A stretch of DNA of 64,000 nt from Tenderia sp965602225 (GTDB lineage Bacteria; Pseudomonadota; Gammaproteobacteria; Tenderiales; Tenderiaceae), in the NCBI GenBank assembly GCA_965602225.1, contig CBFCYE010000004.1:62001-126000 (forward strand), given 5' to 3'. The notes under the pieces were generated by a model. It was not told the DNA's origin. It saw only the letters and a list, made by a program, of their open reading frames with translations, and searched no databases. A program made the translations under genes and the position numbers. Below, in pieces: positions 59,427 to 64,000 of this stretch (its first letter is position 1; each line of letters starts with the position of its first letter).

Positions 59427-60782
59427 TTAGTCGATGCCAAGTTTTTTGAGGCGATAACGCAGCTGCCGAAATGAGATGCCAAGCAGTTTAGCCGCAGCAG
59501 TTTTGTTGTATTTGCATTGTTGCAGGGCTTGTTGGATGGCTTCTTTTTCCTGATCACCTAGATATGAATCAAGCGCTTGGTCGGTGTTGGCTATGTTTGT
59601 GTTTGAGTCGATGTTTGTTACTACAGGTAGCTGTAGGTCTTCTTCTTCTATGGTGTCATCGTCACAGAGTGTGAAGGCGCGTTCGAGAATGTTTTCTAAC
59701 TCTCTAACGTTGCCGGGGAAGCTGTAGTTGTTTAGGGCTTCGGTGGCTTGTTTAGATAGTTTGGGTTTATCTAGTTTGGCCTGGGCGGCGATGTTGCCAA
59801 GAAAATGCTCGGCCAGCAGGGGAATGTCATCGCGGCGTTCGTTGAGGCTGGGGACTTTTAGTTCGATAACGTTGATGCGGTAGAACAGATCCTGACGGAA
59901 TTCACCCTCTTCCACTAGTTTGCTCAGGTCTTTATGAGTGGCACTTAATATACGAACGTCGACCGGGACTTCTATCTGCGCGCCGACCGGACGGATGGAT
60001 TTTTCCTGGATGGCGCGTAGCAGCTTGACCTGCATGTGTAGCGGCAGGTCGGCGACTTCATCAAGAAATAGGGTGCCACCATCGGCGGCCTGAAATAGTC
60101 CGGCCTTGTCGCTGTTGGCGCCGGTAAAACTGCCTTTTTTGTGGCCAAAGAACTCGCTTTCCATCAGGGTTTCGGGGATGGCGCCACAGTTGACGGGGAC
60201 GAAGGGCGCGTCTATGCGTGGGCCTTTTTCGTGAATCAGGCGGGCAACCAGTTCTTTGCCGCTGCCTGAGGCGCCGCTGATATAGATGGGTGCCTGGCTG
60301 CGTGACAGTTTGGCAATCTTGTTGCGAATTTTGCGCATCTGCTCTGAGTCGCCGAGCAGGGTGTCACGGCTGCGTCGTTCAACCGGGTCGTCCACACCAT
60401 GTTTGAGTTTGAGTGCCGTTGTCACCAGGCTGCGCAATACCTGTAGATCAACAGGTTTCGATACAAAGTCATAGGCGCCGGATTTGAGGGCGGTGACGGC
60501 TGCGTCCATGTTGCCGTGGGCTGTGATCATGGCGACTGGGGTGTTGCTGTAGTGAAGTTGTATATGTCTGATCAGCTCCAGGCCATCACCGTCGGGCAGG
60601 CGCATGTCGGTGAGGCAGAGGTCGTATGCATTGCAGGCCAGTTGTTTTTTTGCCGCTTCGATGTTGGTGGCGGTGTGGACAATGATGTCCATGCGCTCTA
60701 GCGTCATCTTGATTAGTTCAAGAATGTCAGGTTCATCATCGACTGCCAGGGCAATGGCTTTGACTTTGATTTGCGCTTGCAC
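59427..60782 (-). CDS. pilR: Sigma-54 dependent response regulator PilR
   Basis: 451 aa from a GTG at 60782 that overlaps the pilS stop by one base; a longer in-frame start is rejected because it lies inside pilS. Receiver domain with phospho-acceptor Asp in CLTDMRLPD (about residue 56), AAA+ domain with GASGSGKE (about 170), GSFTGA for sigma-54 contact, and a C-terminal Fis-type helix-turn-helix (NKTAAAKLLGISFRQLRYRL). Activates pilA. Confidence 0.95.
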   Translation of the reverse strand: MQAQIKVKAIALAVDDEPDILELIKMTLERMDIIVHTATNIEAAKKQLACNAYDLCLTDMRLPDGDGLELIRHIQLHYSNTPVAMITAHGNMDAAVTALKSGAYDFVSKPVDLQVLRSLVTTALKLKHGVDDPVERRSRDTLLGDSEQMRKIRNKIAKLSRSQAPIYISGASGSGKELVARLIHEKGPRIDAPFVPVNCGAIPETLMESEFFGHKKGSFTGANSDKAGLFQAADGGTLFLDEVADLPLHMQVKLLRAIQEKSIRPVGAQIEVPVDVRILSATHKDLSKLVEEGEFRQDLFYRINVIELKVPSLNERRDDIPLLAEHFLGNIAAQAKLDKPKLSKQATEALNNYSFPGNVRELENILERAFTLCDDDTIEEEDLQLPVVTNIDSNTNIANTDQALDSYLGDQEKEAIQQALQQCKYNKTAAAKLLGISFRQLRYRLKKLGID

Positions 60783-62401
60783 TAGTCCGCTCTCTGTCTT
60801 CTTGGGTCGGCAAAGGTGATGCGAAAGCAGCTGCCACCATTGTCGGCTGGGAAATAGTTCAGGTGAGCATGATTGCACTCACACAGTTCTTTCGCAATAT
60901 AGAGGCCCAGGCCGGTGCCTGTTTTTTCGGTGGTGAAGAAGGGTTCAAACAGGTTTTCGACGATTTCTGCGCTGATGCCGGGGCCGTTGTCGATGATGTC
61001 GAGAAGCGGGGTTAGGTTGTCCGGTTTGCGTCCGGCTCGAAGCAAGAGGCTGGCATTGCCTGCGTGTGACAGACTGTGGCGTGCGCCATTCTGACACAGG
61101 TTCCAGAGTATTTGCTGTAGCTGGCTGGCGTCGAATTCAGTGCTTAGATCTGTTGGTTCAACTTTCAATTGAATCAGTTCTGTTGTGATGTCTTGGCTGC
61201 GACAAAATTCATCGACGAATTCTTCAAGCCAGGGTTTTAGCTGGATCTCTTCAATTATGGTCTGGTCGCGTCGTCCCATCTGTAGGGTGTTTTCAATGAT
61301 GTTGTTCATGCGCCGGCTGTTGGTTTGAATGATTTCGATCAGACGGCTGTCGTGTTGGTCTAAATGCTCTGATTCGCTTAGGAGTTGATTGGCATGGCTG
61401 ATTGCGCCGAGTGGATTGCGGATCTCGTGTGCAATGCTGCCCGCTAAGCGGCCGAGTGAGGCGAGTTTTAGCTGTTGTGCCTGCTGGCGCATGGTGGCGG
61501 TGTCTTCGAGAAATATTAGGGTGTCATGGCCATCACCCAGTTTGGCAAAGTGGGGTAGTACTTCCGTATCGCTGTAGGCAGGTTTGAATTGATAGGGTGT
61601 GGTTCTTGGTTCTTTCTGCCAGAGCCGCTGTTGAAATGCCAATTCGGGGCAGATATCGGTGAGGTGTGTTTTTTGCGTTGGTGGCGAGATGTTAAGCAGT
61701 TGGCGCGCTGACTCGTTGATTTGCCAGAGTCGTGCCTCGCTGTCGATCACCGCAACCCCAGTCTGCATCTGTTGGATGATGTAGTGAGTCAGTTGCTCCA
61801 TGTTGGCCAGATCAATGCCGCGCTTGGTGGCTAGGCTTTCGCTTTCCTTGACCCGTTTTGCCAGGGCGTGAGCGAGAAAGGCAATGGCAAAAAAGGCTGC
61901 ACCGAGTAGACCTGTTTGGGGGTAGGCGCTATCGATCAGTGAATTACTAATCTGCATGTACGTTTGTTCAGTTAATAGCAGCAGGGTGGCAATAGCGGCG
62001 AAGACCATGGCGGCTCGGCCAGCTAGCAGGATGCTGCCACTGGCAACAGCGACAATGATGAGCATGCCCAGGCCACTCTGCACTCCACCGCTGGCATGCA
62101 TGAACAAAGTGATGGCGATGATGTCGAGTATGACTTGGCTGTGAATCTGGATGGCAAAGCCGGGTTTGCGTAGTTGAATGGTGAATGCATTTGCCAGGCA
62201 GATCAATAAATAAATGGCTGCTATCCATTTGAATAATACGGGGCTGTATTCGCCAAAAGATTTGATGCTGATATCTGAAAAGGCATAGACGGCAAACAGG
62301 CCGGCGATCACCAAACGGTAGAGATTGAATAGGCGTAGTGGTCGCCAGGTTTGATGAGACGGCGGGTCGTTTAATTTGGTTGTTTCAGTTTGCATCAACA
62401 C
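60782..62401 (-). CDS. pilS: Membrane sensor histidine kinase PilS
   Basis: 539 aa. Six N-terminal helices (about residues 25-200), a PAS domain (about 205-310), HisKA with the phospho-acceptor in SIAHEIRNPLGA (about 336) and a HATPase domain with DNGPGIS and TGTGLGLYIAKEL. In Pseudomonas PilS senses pilin levels in the membrane and phosphorylates PilR. Order pilS-pilR-pilA is conserved. Confidence 0.95.
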   Translation of the reverse strand: MLMQTETTKLNDPPSHQTWRPLRLFNLYRLVIAGLFAVYAFSDISIKSFGEYSPVLFKWIAAIYLLICLANAFTIQLRKPGFAIQIHSQVILDIIAITLFMHASGGVQSGLGMLIIVAVASGSILLAGRAAMVFAAIATLLLLTEQTYMQISNSLIDSAYPQTGLLGAAFFAIAFLAHALAKRVKESESLATKRGIDLANMEQLTHYIIQQMQTGVAVIDSEARLWQINESARQLLNISPPTQKTHLTDICPELAFQQRLWQKEPRTTPYQFKPAYSDTEVLPHFAKLGDGHDTLIFLEDTATMRQQAQQLKLASLGRLAGSIAHEIRNPLGAISHANQLLSESEHLDQHDSRLIEIIQTNSRRMNNIIENTLQMGRRDQTIIEEIQLKPWLEEFVDEFCRSQDITTELIQLKVEPTDLSTEFDASQLQQILWNLCQNGARHSLSHAGNASLLLRAGRKPDNLTPLLDIIDNGPGISAEIVENLFEPFFTTEKTGTGLGLYIAKELCECNHAHLNYFPADNGGSCFRITFADPRRQRAD

Positions 62402-62480
62402 TGCCGGATTAAAAAAATAGTTTTATGGGACTGCCTATCTTGTATCGGTAGCTTTGATAAGAGTTGTAGCTGAAAACAGT

Positions 62481-62693
62481 TTATTTTTCTGCGTGTTCCT
62501 TGCAGCAGTAATGTTTGCCATCTTTCTCGATTGCCTCAGGTTTAGGTAGTCGTAGACCGCATTCTTTGCAGCTTACGGTCTCTTCAAACTGACTGACTTG
62601 TTTGACTTTGGTTTGTTTGTGTTGACGCAGGCGCTTTATCAGAAAAAAGGCCAAACCGATTATGATTATGGCAATGAGCAGGCGAAGTATCAT
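62481..62693 (-). CDS. PP0621-family small membrane protein
   Basis: 70 aa. N-terminal helix (about residues 2-20), basic linker, and a C-terminal four-Cys/His knot CKECGLRLPKPEAI...YCCKEH, as in the PP0621 family found next to pilS in pseudomonads and relatives. Probably a zinc-binding membrane-anchored protein; function unknown. Starts 79 bases upstream of pilS in transcriptional order. Confidence 0.82.
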   Translation of the reverse strand: MILRLLIAIIIIGLAFFLIKRLRQHKQTKVKQVSQFEETVSCKECGLRLPKPEAIEKDGKHYCCKEHAEK

Positions 62694-62811
62694 AAGGGCT
62701 TTGAATTTTGTGGTTTAGGTGAATTGGATTCTGTAAGGCTACGGTGAGTGTATCTCACGTGATTTTTCCCTCACAATGAAGTGCTCTATCAGGTTGGGCT
62801 ACCGCTTGAAG

Positions 62812-63828
62812 TTAATAGCTTCTGTTGACCGAAAAGTTGGCTAACGCCAGTAATGCATCTTTATATTGGCTGGGATTGATATCCGTAAGGGCTTCGATGG
62901 CCAGGTTTGCTTCATGGCGTGCCATTTCGGCGGTATAGGCGATGGCGCCAGTTGTGTTGACGGCCTCGATGACGGCATCAATCTGTTCGCGGCCACCATT
63001 TTCGATGGCGCTACGGATAATCTGTGCTTGTTCGGACGAGCCGGTGCGCATGGCATGAATCAGTGGCAGGGTCGGTTTGCCTTCGGCCAGATCATCGCCG
63101 ATGTTTTTGCCAATCTCTTCAGCGCTGGAGCTGTAGTCGAGTACATCGTCGATCAGCTGGAAGGCGGTGCCCAGATGCATGCCGTAGGCGGCCATGGCCT
63201 TTTCTTCGGCCTCGGGGCGATTGTTGATAACAGCGCCCAGCTGGGTGGCTGCTTCAAATAACTTAGCCGTTTTGGAGTGAATTACCTCCAGGTAACGCTC
63301 CTCAGTGGTGTCGGCGTCATGGCAATTAAGTAGTTGCAGCACCTCTCCTTCGGCGATGGTGTTGGTGGCGTGGGCCAGAATTTCCATGACACGCATGTTT
63401 TTTATCTCGACCATCATTTCGAAGGCGCGTGAATAGAGGAAGTCGCCTACCAGCACGCTGGCCTCGTTGCCCCAGATATTATTGGCTGTGTCCTGGCCGC
63501 GGCGCATTTCCGAACCATCGACAACATCGTCATGAAGCAAGGTGGCGGTGTGGATAAATTCGATAATTGCGGCAATTTCCACGTCTTGACTGCCTGGATA
63601 GTCAAAGGCCTTGGCTGTTAGTAAGACCAGCAAGGGGCGTAGCCGTTTACCGCCACTATTAATAATATAGTGGCCCAACTGGTTGATCAGGGCGACTTCG
63701 GAGTGCAAGCGGGTCTGTATTACGCCATTGACCGCATCCATGTCGCCCTTGGTCAGGTCGATGATGGTTTGTATGTCAAAGTCGCTTGGAGAGGCCGCCA
63801 CGGAGGCTCTATTTTGAGTGTTTTGCAT
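62812..63828 (-). CDS. ispB: Octaprenyl-diphosphate synthase
   Basis: 338 aa. Trans-prenyltransferase with the first Asp-rich motif DDVVDGSEMRRG (about residues 99-110) and the second LIDDVLDYSS (about 226); GGKRLRPLLVLL near residue 59. Makes the polyprenyl tail of ubiquinone. Divergent from rplU, the standard gammaproteobacterial arrangement. The N-terminus has about 15 extra residues before the conserved part. Confidence 0.95.
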   Translation of the reverse strand: MQNTQNRASVAASPSDFDIQTIIDLTKGDMDAVNGVIQTRLHSEVALINQLGHYIINSGGKRLRPLLVLLTAKAFDYPGSQDVEIAAIIEFIHTATLLHDDVVDGSEMRRGQDTANNIWGNEASVLVGDFLYSRAFEMMVEIKNMRVMEILAHATNTIAEGEVLQLLNCHDADTTEERYLEVIHSKTAKLFEAATQLGAVINNRPEAEEKAMAAYGMHLGTAFQLIDDVLDYSSSAEEIGKNIGDDLAEGKPTLPLIHAMRTGSSEQAQIIRSAIENGGREQIDAVIEAVNTTGAIAYTAEMARHEANLAIEALTDINPSQYKDALLALANFSVNRSY

Positions 63829-63890
63829 AGGTCGACCATTTTAGTGGTGAATAATGTAGCCTTACAAGTGCTTATTTAGTTAATCTGCGT

Positions 63891-63919
63891 TTGACGTCGA
63901 GCTAATGAGGCGTTAAAAT
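63891..63919 (+). promoter_or_regulatory. Promoter of rplU
   Basis: TTGACG, 17-base spacer, TAAAAT. About 65 bases of leader follow before the rplU ATG, including CGCACCTCTTGCGGGGG, which may fold. Confidence 0.65.
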
Positions 63920-63989
63920 TCGCCCTCTTTTGGATTTAACGGCCTTCGCACCTCTTGCGGGGGCTTAAACAAGGTTTGGAGAAAACGGC

Positions 63990-64000
63990 ATGTATGCTGT
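63990..64000 (+). CDS. rplU: 50S ribosomal protein L21, first codons only
   Basis: ATG TAT GCT GT encodes the MYAV start of L21 and is cut by the window end. TTTGGAGAA 12-16 bases upstream is the ribosome site. The call rests on the start sequence plus the conserved divergent position to ispB. Confidence 0.8.

Noticed and set aside
59291..59557. ORF overlapping the end of pilR and the pilA upstream region
   Set aside because: It is low-complexity (Lys/Asn/Thr/Pro-rich), antiparallel to nothing useful, and covers the G run and activator sites; no ribosome site.
1..64000. CRISPR arrays, tRNA or rRNA genes, prophage or complete insertion sequences
   Set aside because: Reading through both strands I found no regular spaced repeats, no cloverleaf-like tRNA ends, and no transposase, integrase or phage structural protein.

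Overview
The window reads as chromosomal DNA from a gammaproteobacterium. Supporting marks are the ispB/rplU divergent pair at the right end, the ftsY-ftsE-ftsX-rpoH block, a zapD-yacG-coaE-pilD-pilC-pilB string, the pilS-pilR-pilA regulon with a sigma-54 promoter, and a bioB-F-H-C operon. Base composition is moderate. Gene content (cbb3-like oxidase, many c-type cytochromes, type IV pili, a peroxide-defence rubrerythrin) suits a free-living respiring bacterium, possibly of Chromatiales/Thiotrichales affinity, but I cannot place it to genus. I saw no rRNA or tRNA genes, CRISPR array, prophage or intact insertion sequence.

Layout. (1) 94-13068: a respiratory locus around a divergent heme-copper oxidase: a CcoN-like catalytic subunit, a CcoO-like monoheme cytochrome, no CcoP, several small membrane proteins, a separate membrane cytochrome c, a sulfatase-modifying-factor-fold protein without its catalytic cysteines, a fused MFS/spermidine-synthase protein, CcoG, CcoS-like and FixH-like assembly factors, a cytochrome c lipoprotein, and a convergent cassette with a 4-helix fragment resembling oxidase subunit I. 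This is the least ordinary part of the window. (2) 13169-19924: housekeeping genes on the minus strand (ggt, a ferredoxin, coaD, a globin, rsmD, two M16 peptidases split by a MITE-like element). (3) 20055-24837: ftsY, ftsE, ftsX, rpoH and a voltage-gated cation channel. (4) 24891-28743: a metzincin-like metallopeptidase with a small neighbour, an SCO protein and a DUF3562-like protein. (5) 28822-37256: a DMT transporter, the biotin genes (bioD; bioB-F-H-C), and within them an oxyR / rubrerythrin-rubredoxin-rubredoxin reductase module. (6) 37316-42473: comF, an outer membrane protein, a Nudix-ThiE fusion, yacG, zapD, coaE. (7) 42521-62401: type IV pilus genes pilD-C-B and pilA-R-S, separated by about 12 kb of glycosyltransferase, methyltransferase, flippase and asparagine-synthetase-like genes. 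(8) 62481-64000: a PP0621-type small protein, ispB, and the first codons of rplU.

How the genes work together. The first 13 kb probably encode one membrane enzyme and its assembly line: electrons would pass from the two extra cytochromes c to the CcoO-like heme and then to the binuclear centre of the CcoN-like subunit. The rubrerythrin module forms a complete NAD(P)H-to-peroxide chain next to the peroxide sensor OxyR. The glycan genes between pilB and pilA, with a GT-C/TPR transferase directly downstream of pilA, suggest a surface glycan or pilin glycosylation system. Protein-family alignments were done by eye and from memory; where they matter the finding says what search would settle it.
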